Shown piece by piece: positions 1-8,687 of a stretch of 41,104 nucleotides of DNA (position 1 is its first letter; each line of letters begins with the position of its first letter). Under the pieces are notes generated by a model. It searched no databases, had not been told where the DNA came from, and saw only the letters and a program-made list of their open reading frames with translations. This stretch comes from CAZQEZ01 sp964592475 (GTDB lineage Bacteria; Bacteroidota; Bacteroidia; Cytophagales; Cyclobacteriaceae): positions 1 through 41,104 of the forward strand of contig CAZQEZ010000021.1 of assembly GCA_964592475.1 (NCBI GenBank). The letters are read 5' to 3'. Both the position numbers and the translations under genes were made by a program.

Positions 1-53
1 TTTGGCGGATGACGATGCCACATTACCGCATTGCAAATGCTGGGATTTATGCA

Positions 54-122
54 TCCGGGTTACAAACCCGGACGAGCATCGTGCTTAAAGACTTGAAGCT
101 GGTCCGTACCGAGGCCTCGGTA
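54..122. repeat. Pair of REP-like palindromes
   Basis: Two perfect inverted repeats lie 34 bases apart. The first has 8-base arms, tccgggtt and aacccgga, around a 3-base loop at 54-72. The second is an uninterrupted 16-base palindrome, taccgaggcctcggta, at 107-122. Both are GC-rich in a roughly 35% GC region, intergenic, and next to a truncated gene. That matches the look of REP/BIME-type elements mobilised by RAYT (IS200-like) transposases, but no transposase is in the window, so this class is inference. Remnants of an insertion sequence end are the alternative. Confidence 0.5.
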
Positions 123-160
123 TGTAATCCGGATCACTAAAGTTAAGTGTTTTAACACGT

Positions 161-250
161 TTAAATAAAAACGTCATTGGAATCAAATATTTCTTGCTCC
201 GCCTTACCTAATCCGTCGGCGCCAATTATCAATACAGGTTTCTTCTCCAT
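161..250 (-). pseudogene. 5' relic of a NeuD/PglD-like sugar acyltransferase gene
   Basis: A minus-strand ATG at 250 opens 29 codons ending in TAA at 161. The peptide begins MEKKPVLIIGADGLGKA and continues with an E-I-F-D-S-N-D-V segment. This is the Rossmann-like first strand and glycine loop seen at the N-terminus of NeuD/PglD-type nucleotide-sugar acyltransferases, whose full length is around 200 residues. The rest of the gene is absent: the frame stops where the palindrome-bearing DNA begins. I read it as a gene beheaded by insertion or deletion. The family is assigned from memory of the motif, so a different Rossmann-fold protein is possible. Confidence 0.5.
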
Positions 251-384
251 GTCTTGTAAAAAATAAGGGCAAAATTAATAGGATTATAGCACAATGTCTA
301 TAATACAGCCACTAACCTACGTTAGGAGAAAGAAAATCGCTTAATTTATCTAATTTTACAGATGCTAATTTTTACAATTGCTGC

Positions 385-1500
385 ATGAAATTACTTCATC
401 CTCTAGATATCATTATCATACTTGGTTCCATCCAGGGTATTTTACTAGCCCTATTAATCTGGAACAAAAAGATGTTTCACAAAAAAGCTAATCGCTTTCT
501 GGCAATTGCACTTATCGCCTTTTCTTTCAACAATTTATATTTTGTAATTCTGGGTACTACGCTGATAAGTGAGTATCCTATCCTGATTTTTCTGCCATTG
601 CGGTGGACTTTGCTGATTCCGGCAGCTTTTTATTTCTATGTGAGCTATCTTATTAATAATGATAAAAAGATAAAAGCTAATCGTTGGTGGCTCTTCTTGC
701 CATTTTTACTGCAGTTTTTAATACAAATTAGCGATTGGATCTTTTACATGATTGATTTAAGTGCAGCCATCGAGTGGAGGATATCCATAGGCTGGATTTT
801 CTTTTTTGAAGAGCTATTGGGGCTGGCCTTTTCGATTATAATGCTGCTCTTGATTTTGAAGAAAATAAAGCATTATGATCAAATGATAAATGAAACCAAA
901 TCGACCATAGAAAAGTATAGTTTGAGATGGCTGTATGTTCTTTTTTTCGTACTAGCATTTCTGTGGCTGTTGTGGCTTTTACCTTACCTGGTCGGGCTAT
1001 TTATACCTATAAATGCTACATTCAGCCATTACCCCCTCTGGATTGCCATGTCCATTTTCATATATTGGACAGGTTATAAAGCGTATTCTAAAGATGAGAT
1101 ATTCAGCGCTGCCGAAGAGCCTGAATCGTACAAAGCTTCTGCCGAATTATCGGCTAACTCAAAGCAATTGTATCAATTAGTTGTGCAAGACATCGAGCAA
1201 AATAAGCTATATATGAATCCGGAAATAGATTTGGTGTACCTGGCCGACAGACACCAGGTAAGTGTCGGTCATTTATCAAGGGCTATTAATAAGCATTCGA
1301 AACAAAATTTTTTCTACCTGATCAACTATTATCGGGTAGAAGAGGTAAAAAAGCGTTTGCAAGATGATCGCTATTCTCACCTCAGCAATCTTGGTATAGC
1401 CATGGATTGCGGCTTTAATTCGAAGAGCACCTTCAACGACGTCTTTAAAAAATTGTCTGGTACCACGCCATCTAAGTATAAAAAATGTCCGAAAAATTGA
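385..1500 (+). CDS. Membrane-anchored AraC-family transcriptional regulator
   Basis: The 371-residue protein has about seven hydrophobic segments between residues 8 and 235, then a cytoplasmic linker and a C-terminal AraC/XylS double helix-turn-helix at roughly 265-368. The first helix pair is around LVYLADRHQVSVGHLSRAI and the signature second half ends CGFNSKSTFNDVFKKLSGTTPSKYKK. This architecture (7TM sensor fused to AraC HTH) is common in Bacteroidota and implies sensing at or in the inner membrane with direct DNA binding. It is followed 78 bases later by a serine-hydrolase lipoprotein on the same strand, a plausible target. The stop codon lies inside a hairpin at 1485-1520. The ligand cannot be told from sequence. 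Confidence 0.9.
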   Translation: MKLLHPLDIIIILGSIQGILLALLIWNKKMFHKKANRFLAIALIAFSFNNLYFVILGTTLISEYPILIFLPLRWTLLIPAAFYFYVSYLINNDKKIKANRWWLFLPFLLQFLIQISDWIFYMIDLSAAIEWRISIGWIFFFEELLGLAFSIIMLLLILKKIKHYDQMINETKSTIEKYSLRWLYVLFFVLAFLWLLWLLPYLVGLFIPINATFSHYPLWIAMSIFIYWTGYKAYSKDEIFSAAEEPESYKASAELSANSKQLYQLVVQDIEQNKLYMNPEIDLVYLADRHQVSVGHLSRAINKHSKQNFFYLINYYRVEEVKKRLQDDRYSHLSNLGIAMDCGFNSKSTFNDVFKKLSGTTPSKYKKCPKN

Positions 1501-1520
1501 TCGATCATTTTCTCGGACAT
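1485..1520. terminator. Hairpin spanning the stop codon of the AraC-type gene
   Basis: Two 18-base arms (starting atgtccga and ending tcggacat) pair at 16 of 18 positions, with the TGA stop at the centre. On the plus strand no T-run follows, so it is a poor intrinsic terminator in the direction of the gene. On the minus strand the hairpin is followed by six T (plus-strand a's at 1480-1485), so it could stop antisense transcripts. An mRNA 3'-end stabiliser or attenuator before the next gene is also possible. Confidence 0.5.
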
Positions 1521-1578
1521 TTGGCTGAACAGCTTTTCGTTTCTTTGTGCTTCACATTAGATAAAAGAAAATCATAAA

Positions 1579-2799
1579 ATGAAGAAGCTTTTCGTCATAC
1601 TCATTATTGTACTGCTATCATCTTGTCACGTAGGAAGATTTTTTGTTTGGAATTTTGCCAACAATACAGATAATAAAAAATTTTCTAATGTACCCGTAAG
1701 CAAGGGATCGACTATATGGCAATATTATGAAGCTACAGCAAAAAATGCTTTTAATCCCCAGGAGATAAAATATAAAAATAAATCGTACCAATGGGATGAT
1801 TTTTTACAAAAGACAAAAACGGCCGCTTTCCTGGTAATAAAAAAGGATACTATTGTATATGAAAAATACCTGGGCGAATTTGCCATTGATGTACCACATC
1901 CATCATTTTCCGTGGCTAAATCTTTTGTGGGTACCCTGGTAGGTATCGCTATTGAAGAAGGAAAAATACATTCGGTACACGACCCTATTACCAAATATCT
2001 GGATTTTTTATCTGAAGAGAAGTTTAAAAATATCACCATCGAGCATTTACTGGACATGAATTCCGGTATAAAATTTAAAGAAGGGTATCTCAATCCATTT
2101 TCGGATGTGGCAAAGTACTACTATGGAAGAAATCTGCTGAAATACCTGACTAATATTTCGGTTGCATCGTCAGACCATACTTTTGATTACTTAAGCGTAA
2201 ATACCCAGCTCCTCGGAGAGATAATAGAAAAAGCTACGGGCATGCCGCTGAATAAATACCTTGAACTAAAAATCTGGATACCAATGGGAATGGAGTATGA
2301 AGCAAGCTGGAGTGTAGATAGTAAAAAGCATGGCCAAGTGAAGGCATTCTGCTGTTTGAACGCTGTAGCCAGAGATTTTGCAAAGTTGGGCAGTGCCTAT
2401 CTGCACCATGGATATTTTAATGGCCGGCAAATAATACCAGAATCCTGGGTTGAATATAGCACTACCTTTACTTCTAAAAAAAATTATTTTGTTTACAAGG
2501 CACATTGGTGGCATAGGCCTCAATATTCGGAATACTTTGCCGCAAAAGATACATTACCCAACGATAGTTTATATTACCTACAAAACTATACTGTGAACGA
2601 CGGGATAGAAGTAAGCTTGATGTCTCAGCCCGGTACTGCTTATTACGCGCAAGGTATTTTAGGTCAATATGTGTATGTAGATAGAAGTAATGAGGTGATA
2701 ATAGTGAGGCTGGGAGGGAAAACAGCTAACTTCAACTGGCAAGAGCTTTTTGCTAGAATTGCTGAAGTTTTTGTGGTAGATTACAAAATAAAAGAATAG
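1579..2799 (+). CDS. Serine hydrolase lipoprotein (beta-lactamase/PBP-like family)
   Basis: The N-terminus MKKLFVILIIVLLSSC is a lipoprotein signal peptide with cleavage before Cys16. The catalytic SxxK tetrad is SVAK at residues 111-114 in the context FSVAKSFVGTLVGIAIEEG. The Y-x-x-x-N element is YLSVN at 204-208, followed by TQLLGEIIEKATGMPL, as in NylB/esterase-type members of the class C beta-lactamase superfamily (PF00144). The C-terminal strand GQYVYVDRSNEVIIVRLGG matches the last strand near the active site. At 406 residues it is of normal length. It probably acts as an envelope-anchored esterase or peptidase; no substrate can be named. True beta-lactamase activity is not implied. Confidence 0.88.
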   Translation: MKKLFVILIIVLLSSCHVGRFFVWNFANNTDNKKFSNVPVSKGSTIWQYYEATAKNAFNPQEIKYKNKSYQWDDFLQKTKTAAFLVIKKDTIVYEKYLGEFAIDVPHPSFSVAKSFVGTLVGIAIEEGKIHSVHDPITKYLDFLSEEKFKNITIEHLLDMNSGIKFKEGYLNPFSDVAKYYYGRNLLKYLTNISVASSDHTFDYLSVNTQLLGEIIEKATGMPLNKYLELKIWIPMGMEYEASWSVDSKKHGQVKAFCCLNAVARDFAKLGSAYLHHGYFNGRQIIPESWVEYSTTFTSKKNYFVYKAHWWHRPQYSEYFAAKDTLPNDSLYYLQNYTVNDGIEVSLMSQPGTAYYAQGILGQYVYVDRSNEVIIVRLGGKTANFNWQELFARIAEVFVVDYKIKE

Positions 2800-2950
2800 G
2801 CGCTCATTTGCTTTTGTTCTTTTTTGAATAACGTGCAGCCTATTTATTGTAAGATCTATTTTTTTAAGAGCCGAGAATTTACCAGGCACTCAAAATTAGC
2901 TAGTTTGATTCATTGAAAAGGTAGCGAATTTAATTAAAAAAGTGTGGCTG

Positions 2951-3005
2951 TCCCTGAATAAGTTTTTTAATCAAAAGATTAAATAAACTTAGTCAGGGGC
3001 TTATT
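2951..3005. terminator. Bidirectional intrinsic terminator
   Basis: Arms around tccctgaataagtttttta (2951-2969) and the complementary stretch ending agtcaggggc (to 3000) form a long stem between two convergent genes. T-rich sequence follows on both strands (cttattttt on plus; several T after the stem on minus). It would end both the serine-hydrolase gene and the thioredoxin-like gene. Confidence 0.8.
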
Positions 3006-3014
3006 TTTATAATT

Positions 3015-3572
3015 TTATTGCTTCCACTTGATATTACAACCAATGCTTGGCTTTTGCTCGGGATTTACAGGAAGTCCGTTCAAAATGTTACTTAAGGCAT
3101 TTCTTAAATCTTTTCCTGTAACTGGCTCATTATTTTTGGGTCTCGATTCATCAAATTGACCCCTGTAAACTAACTTATCATCATCATCAAAAACATAAAA
3201 GTCAGGTGTGCAGGCTGCATCGTACTCTTGGGCAACTTCCTGAGTTTCATCAAATAAATAAGGAAATGGAAAATTATGAGCTTCAGCAAACTCGGCCATT
3301 TCTTCGGGAGAATCATCCGGATATTTTTCTACGTCATTGCTGCTAATGGCAATAAATGATATACCTTCCTCTAGATATTCATTAGCTACATTGATTATCT
3401 CATCAATAATATGCTTAACATACGGGCAGTGGTTACAAATAAACATAACTACAGTTGCCTGATCTCCTTTTAATGTTTCAAAAGACCGTTTTTGATTAAT
3501 TTGTACATCAACAAGATTAAATTCAGGTGCCAAAGTTCCTAATGATATCATTTTAGATTCTACTGCGGCCAT
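3015..3572 (-). CDS. Thioredoxin-family (AhpC/TSA-type redoxin) protein
   Basis: The 185-residue protein carries a thioredoxin fold with the redox pair C46-N-H-C49 followed by proline, in MFICNHCPYVKHI. The cis-proline region is ACTPDFYVFD and the tail GRFDESRP/GCNIKWK resembles a widespread thioredoxin-like subfamily linked to peroxiredoxins. It has no clear signal peptide, so a cytoplasmic thiol reductase or peroxidase-like role is likely. An internal Met at residue 8 would also give an intact domain, so the start is uncertain by seven codons. It is monocistronic, bounded by terminators on both sides. Confidence 0.85.
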   Translation of the reverse strand: MAAVESKMISLGTLAPEFNLVDVQINQKRSFETLKGDQATVVMFICNHCPYVKHIIDEIINVANEYLEEGISFIAISSNDVEKYPDDSPEEMAEFAEAHNFPFPYLFDETQEVAQEYDAACTPDFYVFDDDDKLVYRGQFDESRPKNNEPVTGKDLRNALSNILNGLPVNPEQKPSIGCNIKWKQ

Positions 3573-3647
3573 AGGTAATTTTAAATTTAGTTTGGTTAAA
3601 GTAAAAATATATTTGCTTAACTAAGAAGTTTAATAAGTGTTTAAAAT

Positions 3648-3677
3648 AAAAAAGCAATGAACATGCATTGCTTTTTT
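3648..3677. terminator. Intrinsic terminator after the MBG-repeat gene
   Basis: A 12-base-pair stem (aaaaaagcaatg at 3648-3659 with cattgctttttt at 3666-3677) closes a 6-base loop. A-tract and T-tract flanks make it work in both directions. It lies just past the stop of the large minus-strand gene and upstream of the thioredoxin-like gene. Confidence 0.85.
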
Positions 3678-3712
3678 ATTACAACTATTAGGTAAAAAAC
3701 TATGAGCTTATC

Positions 3713-6700
3713 TTATAATATTATTAACCTTTCAGTATATTGCTTCTGCTTCGTTTTTACTTGCACAATATAGGCGCCATTATTTATTGATGAAATGTCT
3801 AATGGCTGATTATGGTTCAAATTCCAGCTTTTGATAATTTTGCCATTGAAATCAAGAATCTGTACTTGCATATTATCTTCAAATATGCCAAGAGAGATTA
3901 CATCAGATGCCGGATTAGGGTAAACATTAAGAATAGTTTCTAATTCGTCATCAGTGCCAGTTATTACCATCGCTTTTGATACACTTGCTTGATAGTTGGG
4001 ATCTAAAACATCCACAATAACAGTATAAGCACCAGGGTCTACAGGAACCATATCGGTTGTATCTCCGGCATTCACGTACCACACTTCATAATCAAGACCA
4101 GCAGGCATAGTACTTACTTCAATCGTTGGTGTATCGTTAGAGAAATTTAGATTACCAATAAAAATTTCAGCCTTAGCTTTTTGTATTTCCAAATAAGCTT
4201 TTTCTTCACCTTTAAAGCTTTTATCGTCTACCGAGGCCGTAATTTCATAAATGCCTGCCTCAATTGGAAGTTCATCACTACCGTTATACTTTACCTTTAA
4301 ATTTAATCCAGCAGGATCAGTATAAACTGAGGCTTGCTTAGTACTACCATCAAATGTATGTTGTAATTCATTGAATATAATCTCTGCAGTAGTTGGGGTA
4401 ATGACTAATTTTTCCCAGGCCGAACCTGTGTAATTAGCATCATTACTAGTAGCTTTTACCAAATATTCTCCACGTTCGTAAGGCTGAGTAGCTATTGTAT
4501 CTAAATCGTAGTATTGCAAAGAAAAAGTTACGTTAGCAGGATTGCTAGATACAGAGACATTAATAAAATTTCCTGAATATTCTTGCTCCAAATTAGCAAA
4601 CAGGAATTCTACCTGGGCAGGCTCTATTGTAAAAGTAGTTTCAGCACTACCTTGATAGCTTTTGTCCATAGCCGTTACTTTAACGGCATATTGCCCCACA
4701 TCTATAGGGTCTACCTCCATACCTTCTTGCCAATAAGATACCTCATAATCAATGCCTGTTAATGAAGGTATAACACTTACCGCTAATTCCTGCCCTGTAT
4801 AGGTGGTTCGAGTATTGGCAAATGAAAAATCTATGGTTACTGCTTCAATAGTAAAACTCTCCCAGGCTTCTCCATAATAATTTTGTTCATTAATAGTGGC
4901 TTTTACTAAGTATTCGCCTACATCAATGGCCTCAGTTTCAATTTTATCTGCAGTAAAAAATTCATAATTTATATTTAAACCGGCTGGATCTGAATCGTAA
5001 TTTATTACCGGAACATTTCCATCGTAAGTAAATGTCTGAGGAATGGTATTAATAGATGCCTCAAGAGCATTAATTATTAATAAACCCCATTTTTCACCCT
5101 CGTAATTAGGGTCATCCGATATAACCTTTACCAAATATTCACCAGCATTTACAGGTTCTGTTTCAATAGTATCTTCGTCGTAATAAATCACCTGGTTACT
5201 TACTGCTGATGGATTTGAAATTACAATAGCCTCTTTTATGCTACCATCATAATCGGAAGGAGCTGAAGCAATCGTAAATTGAACATCTGCTTTATAAATA
5301 GTCATGGTAGACCATGCAGTAAAAACATAATTACTTTCATTGCTAACTACCTTTACTAAATAGCTACCTGCATTATTTGGAGTACTTTCTATGGTATCTT
5401 CATCATAATAAAATATGGTAAAATCCAAGTCTTCAGGTGTTGTAGAAATATTTGCAGATTTAGTTTCACCATCATAAGTATGTTCTAAACCGGCAAAAGA
5501 AACTGAAACATCTTTAGGTAAAATGTTAAATTCAGTAGTCGCAGTACCTTGATAATTCTCATCAGTGATTTCTACATTTACCACATATTCACCTGCATCG
5601 ACTGGTAAGTCTTCTTGATTGTTGTACGTAATTACATAATCTAAATTTTCAGGTTGTGTTGTTACTTCAATTTGTTTTGGGCTTCCATCATATTTTACAC
5701 TGTTAGAAGCAAACTGTATCGATGCCGTTGCCTTAGTAATTTCTAAGGTAGCATTGGCTTCTCCTTCATATTCGCTATCTTCTATTTCAGCAAAAACGTC
5801 GTATTTACCAGCAGCTATCGGTAGATCATTGCTTTTATTATAGGTTACTTTTACCTCTAAACCAGCAGGGTTAGTATTATAACTTACTTCTTTTTCGGAT
5901 CCATCATACACCTGACTAAGATTTTCCAAATTAATAGTAGCTGGCAGAAAAGCAGGAATAATTGAGATATTTTTTTCAAATATGTTGGTGTAATCGGAAC
6001 TAAATGTAACTTTGGCATCACCACCACTTATCCATGATGGCATATCGATTTCAACATCGATTGATTCTGACTCGCTTTCGGCCAGCCATACCCATTGCTG
6101 CTTTAAGTATTCTTTAGAATTTCCATCCTGAGTAACTTCAGTTTTTAGATCGAAGTACAAGCCGTCAATATCATTAGATCCATCATTTTTCCAATAGATC
6201 GTAAAAGGTATTTTATCATCTGATGATAAAATTTCATCATTCGTCTTCACTTCTTCTATTTTGAGTGATAAAGAATAAGGATCTATTGAAAATTTATTAC
6301 TTATTGCAATGTTATTATCGAAATTGACCTCAGGTAGGGAGCGGCTCGTGTTAAATTCAAAAATTATGTAATGCTCCCCCGAAGGTAAATATTCAGAAGG
6401 GAAAAGGTAAACTTCATTGATATGTAAACCTAAACTACTGTGCGGATGAATATATGTTTCAATTTCATTTTTGTTTAAACTTGCCACTACTCTATCCTCC
6501 TCATCAATTAATTGATCTGAAGACAGGTATATTTTAGCATCCCAGGCACCAACTCCATATTCTGTTAAATTTGATAGCGTATAATTAACCACAAGGTAAT
6601 TATAATCGGCACTTACGTTGGTAATCTCTGCTTTAATATCGTTTGGGTTTGAAATAATTTCCATCGGTTTATTTAAAGAGGATACGTTATTATTTTCATT

Positions 6701-7228
6701 TACCTCATTTATCGCCGAAGACCCCCATTGATCATCAATTTTAGCAAGCAAGTAATAATCTCCCTCGGGTATGCTAGGCACATTTAAATATATATTACCT
6801 GAAATATTTTTTTTATCAATATCAAGATTAACGTATTTCACATTTATGTCGGAATTGTCAAGTATTTGATCTTTGGAAAAATAAACTCCCATATATGCAG
6901 ATCCTTTATAACTGCCATTTACATTTTCAATATGATAATTCAATTTGAATTGATCCTTAATTGCAACTTTTTTATAGTTTACATTGATTTGCTTCATTTC
7001 CAAATCAATACCTGAAAAAAGGACAGCACTTTTGTTTAAAGTACTTGATAATGAGCGTGTTGCTTCAAAATCTAAATTGTAGTTAAATACTTCTATATTG
7101 GAATCATATTTATTATAATCTTTTGCAACTGCCTCATTTTCAGTAAACAACAAAAAGTTAAACCCTATTGGTAAAATTAAAATTAAAAAGACGATAAAAC
7201 GAACTATACAACCACTAAAACTATTCAT
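3713..7228 (-). CDS. Large T9SS-exported protein with CARDB-like domains and nine MBG-type repeats
   Basis: The 1171-residue protein begins with a signal/anchor (about residues 8-30). Residues about 65-430 look like CARDB-type immunoglobulin-like domains, with patterns such as GSYKGSAYMGVYFSKDQILDNSD and NEVNENNNVSS. From about 429 to 1095 there are nine tandem units of roughly 72 residues with the pattern YDG...NPAGL...V..Y......AG.Y.V........Y.G.A...L.I, the MBG domain. The ninth unit lacks the YDG motif. The tail from about 1096 (ILNVYPNPASDVISL ... GAYIVQVKTK) is a type A T9SS sorting domain. It is most likely cell-surface or released and adhesive or structural. No catalytic domain is visible. 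Confidence 0.88.
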   Translation of the reverse strand: MNSFSGCIVRFIVFLILILPIGFNFLLFTENEAVAKDYNKYDSNIEVFNYNLDFEATRSLSSTLNKSAVLFSGIDLEMKQINVNYKKVAIKDQFKLNYHIENVNGSYKGSAYMGVYFSKDQILDNSDINVKYVNLDIDKKNISGNIYLNVPSIPEGDYYLLAKIDDQWGSSAINEVNENNNVSSLNKPMEIISNPNDIKAEITNVSADYNYLVVNYTLSNLTEYGVGAWDAKIYLSSDQLIDEEDRVVASLNKNEIETYIHPHSSLGLHINEVYLFPSEYLPSGEHYIIFEFNTSRSLPEVNFDNNIAISNKFSIDPYSLSLKIEEVKTNDEILSSDDKIPFTIYWKNDGSNDIDGLYFDLKTEVTQDGNSKEYLKQQWVWLAESESESIDVEIDMPSWISGGDAKVTFSSDYTNIFEKNISIIPAFLPATINLENLSQVYDGSEKEVSYNTNPAGLEVKVTYNKSNDLPIAAGKYDVFAEIEDSEYEGEANATLEITKATASIQFASNSVKYDGSPKQIEVTTQPENLDYVITYNNQEDLPVDAGEYVVNVEITDENYQGTATTEFNILPKDVSVSFAGLEHTYDGETKSANISTTPEDLDFTIFYYDEDTIESTPNNAGSYLVKVVSNESNYVFTAWSTMTIYKADVQFTIASAPSDYDGSIKEAIVISNPSAVSNQVIYYDEDTIETEPVNAGEYLVKVISDDPNYEGEKWGLLIINALEASINTIPQTFTYDGNVPVINYDSDPAGLNINYEFFTADKIETEAIDVGEYLVKATINEQNYYGEAWESFTIEAVTIDFSFANTRTTYTGQELAVSVIPSLTGIDYEVSYWQEGMEVDPIDVGQYAVKVTAMDKSYQGSAETTFTIEPAQVEFLFANLEQEYSGNFINVSVSSNPANVTFSLQYYDLDTIATQPYERGEYLVKATSNDANYTGSAWEKLVITPTTAEIIFNELQHTFDGSTKQASVYTDPAGLNLKVKYNGSDELPIEAGIYEITASVDDKSFKGEEKAYLEIQKAKAEIFIGNLNFSNDTPTIEVSTMPAGLDYEVWYVNAGDTTDMVPVDPGAYTVIVDVLDPNYQASVSKAMVITGTDDELETILNVYPNPASDVISLGIFEDNMQVQILDFNGKIIKSWNLNHNQPLDISSINNGAYIVQVKTKQKQYTERLIIL

Positions 7229-7589
7229 AAAACTTAAATATTTTAAAAAAGCTTAATTTCTTACATGTCGATATATTCCAAATAGAATGAAAAGGTAACC
7301 TATATTTACCTATTAAGAATATACTTTTATATGCAAAATTACAAAATAGTTTTAGTTTTTCCTTGAAATATGCAATTTTTTATTGAATAAGTCGCACATT
7401 AAACGGATTAATCATTTGAGGATCAAACAGTTAAACGGGAAATTTTTTATGAATGATTATTGGTGAATGGCATATGTGCAATTAAAGTATAAATAAAATA
7501 AATCGTATAAATTTATTACACCTGCCTGAAAATGCATAAAAAAACCTGTCAGCTCATGACAGGTTTTTTTATGATTACTAATTAAAAGC
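7229..7589. other. Intergenic region between the MBG-repeat gene and sod
   Basis: This 361-base AT-rich stretch contains the sod terminator at 7538-7570. The rest is the upstream region of the large minus-strand gene. A minus-strand TAATTTTG at 7334-7341 fits the Bacteroidota -7 consensus TAnnTTTG but has no good -33 partner and lies over 100 bases from the ATG. I see no ORF or RNA gene. Confidence 0.5.
7538..7570 (-). terminator. Intrinsic terminator of sod
   Basis: The stem cctgtca (7545-7551) and tgacagg (7557-7563) has a 5-base loop and is flanked by a run of A on one side and seven T on the other. It sits about 20 bases past the stop codon of the superoxide dismutase gene and would work in both directions. 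Confidence 0.88.
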
Positions 7590-8198
7590 TTACTTTGCGC
7601 TTTCATATCTTTTTTCTACTTCTTCCCAATTTATTACACTCCAGAAAGCCTTCACATATTCTGGTCTCAAGTTTTGATATTTTAAGTAATAGGCGTGCTC
7701 CCACACATCGAGTCCTAATATAGGTGTTCCTTTGCATTCTGCAATATCCATCACCGGATTGTCCTGATTTGGAGTAGAGCAAACTTCTAATTCTCCACTG
7801 CCTGTAACCACTAACCAAGCCCAGCCAGAGCCAAAACGGGTGGCTGCAGCTGAAGAAAACTCCTCTTTAAACTTATCAAAAGAACCAAACTTTTTGTCAA
7901 TTGCCTCTGCTAAAGCCCCTGAAGGACTACCGCCTCCATTTGGTGACAATATTGTCCAAAATAATGAGTGATTAAAATGACCGCCGCCGTTATTCCTTAC
8001 TGCGCCAGGGTATTTACTCACATTTTCCATTAATTCTTCCAACGACTTGCCTTCAGCATCAGTACCAGATACTGCACCATTTAACTTATTTACGTAACCG
8101 CCATGATGTTTTCCATGGTGAATTTCCATGGTTCTTGCGTCAATATGAGGTTCCAGGGCGTTGCTCGCGTACGGCAACGCAGGTAATTCAAATGCCAT
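7590..8198 (-). CDS. sodA: Superoxide dismutase, Mn-type
   Basis: The 202-residue protein is full length for the Fe/Mn SOD family. Metal ligands by alignment with the family are H27 (MEIHHGKHHGGYV), H77 (GGHFNHSLFW), D164 and H168 (DVWEHAYYLKYQN). G73 together with Q145 in PNQDNP is the manganese-type arrangement, whereas iron enzymes place the glutamine in the first domain. It converts superoxide to peroxide and oxygen, probably in the cytoplasm because no signal peptide is present. It lies 35 bases downstream of tadA on the same strand. Cambialistic metal use cannot be excluded. Confidence 0.96.
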   Translation of the reverse strand: MAFELPALPYASNALEPHIDARTMEIHHGKHHGGYVNKLNGAVSGTDAEGKSLEELMENVSKYPGAVRNNGGGHFNHSLFWTILSPNGGGSPSGALAEAIDKKFGSFDKFKEEFSSAAATRFGSGWAWLVVTGSGELEVCSTPNQDNPVMDIAECKGTPILGLDVWEHAYYLKYQNLRPEYVKAFWSVINWEEVEKRYESAK

Positions 8199-8233
8199 AA
8201 TTTTAGTAAAATTTAAGTGTTTACAATAAAAAT

Positions 8234-8683
8234 TTAATCTCTAAGATTGTGAAAAAAAATGTCGAGTAGTTGCTTGCATTCGACATTCATAATACCTGAT
8301 TTTATAACTGTTTTGGGGTGTAATATGTTTTCACTCAATCGATTAAATCCTTTTTTTTCATCTGAGGAGCCATATACTAATTTTCCAATATGAGCCCAGT
8401 ACAAAGCTCCGCCACACATGGTACATGGCTCGAGCGTTACGTAAAGGGTGCATTCACTTAAATATTTTCCACCCAAATAACTTGTAGCCGAAGTAAGGGC
8501 TATCATCTCGGCATGTGCAGTAGGATCTGCCAGTGTTTCTGTTTGGTTGTAAGCTTTCGCAATAATCTTATTTTTACAAACTACTACCGCACCCACAGGC
8601 ACTTCTCCTTTTTCATAAGCTATTTGAGCTTGATGCAATGCTTGTTGCATAAAATGTTCATCGGAATGCACAGATAAACTCAT
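8234..8683 (-). CDS. tadA: tRNA-specific adenosine deaminase (nucleoside deaminase)
   Basis: The 149-residue protein has the zinc-dependent cytidine/deoxycytidylate deaminase signature. H57 and E59 are in the HAE motif (DPTAHAEM), and the PCxxC pair C87/C90 is in LEPCTMCGGALYWAHI. Length and motif fit TadA, which makes inosine at the tRNA-Arg wobble position. Bacteroidota also have closely related guanine deaminases, but those carry different C-terminal residues, so tadA is the preferred reading. The start lies 4 bases after the stop of the upstream secreted-protein gene, so the two are probably cotranscribed. Confidence 0.88.
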   Translation of the reverse strand: MSLSVHSDEHFMQQALHQAQIAYEKGEVPVGAVVVCKNKIIAKAYNQTETLADPTAHAEMIALTSATSYLGGKYLSECTLYVTLEPCTMCGGALYWAHIGKLVYGSSDEKKGFNRLSENILHPKTVIKSGIMNVECKQLLDIFFHNLRD

Positions 8684-8687
8684 AAGA

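Larger units (their letters stand above)
1..384. other. Gene-poor left edge with palindromes and a gene relic
   Basis: No intact gene is visible before the AraC-type gene. The stretch holds two GC-rich palindromes (54-72 and 107-122), clearly richer in GC than the surrounding DNA, followed by a 29-codon minus-strand relic (161-250). Everything from about 251 to 384 is AT-rich and looks like the upstream region of the next gene. The left end is cut by the window, so the palindromes may belong to a larger repeat that starts outside. Confidence 0.6.

Noticed and set aside
1725..2093. A 122-codon minus-strand frame within the serine-hydrolase gene
   Set aside because: It is fully antisense to a gene with clear catalytic motifs and has no recognisable features.
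1579..2799. Antibiotic-resistance beta-lactamase
   Set aside because: The SxxK and Y-x-x-x-N pattern and overall form are those of the broad esterase/peptidase group; nothing points to beta-lactam hydrolysis.
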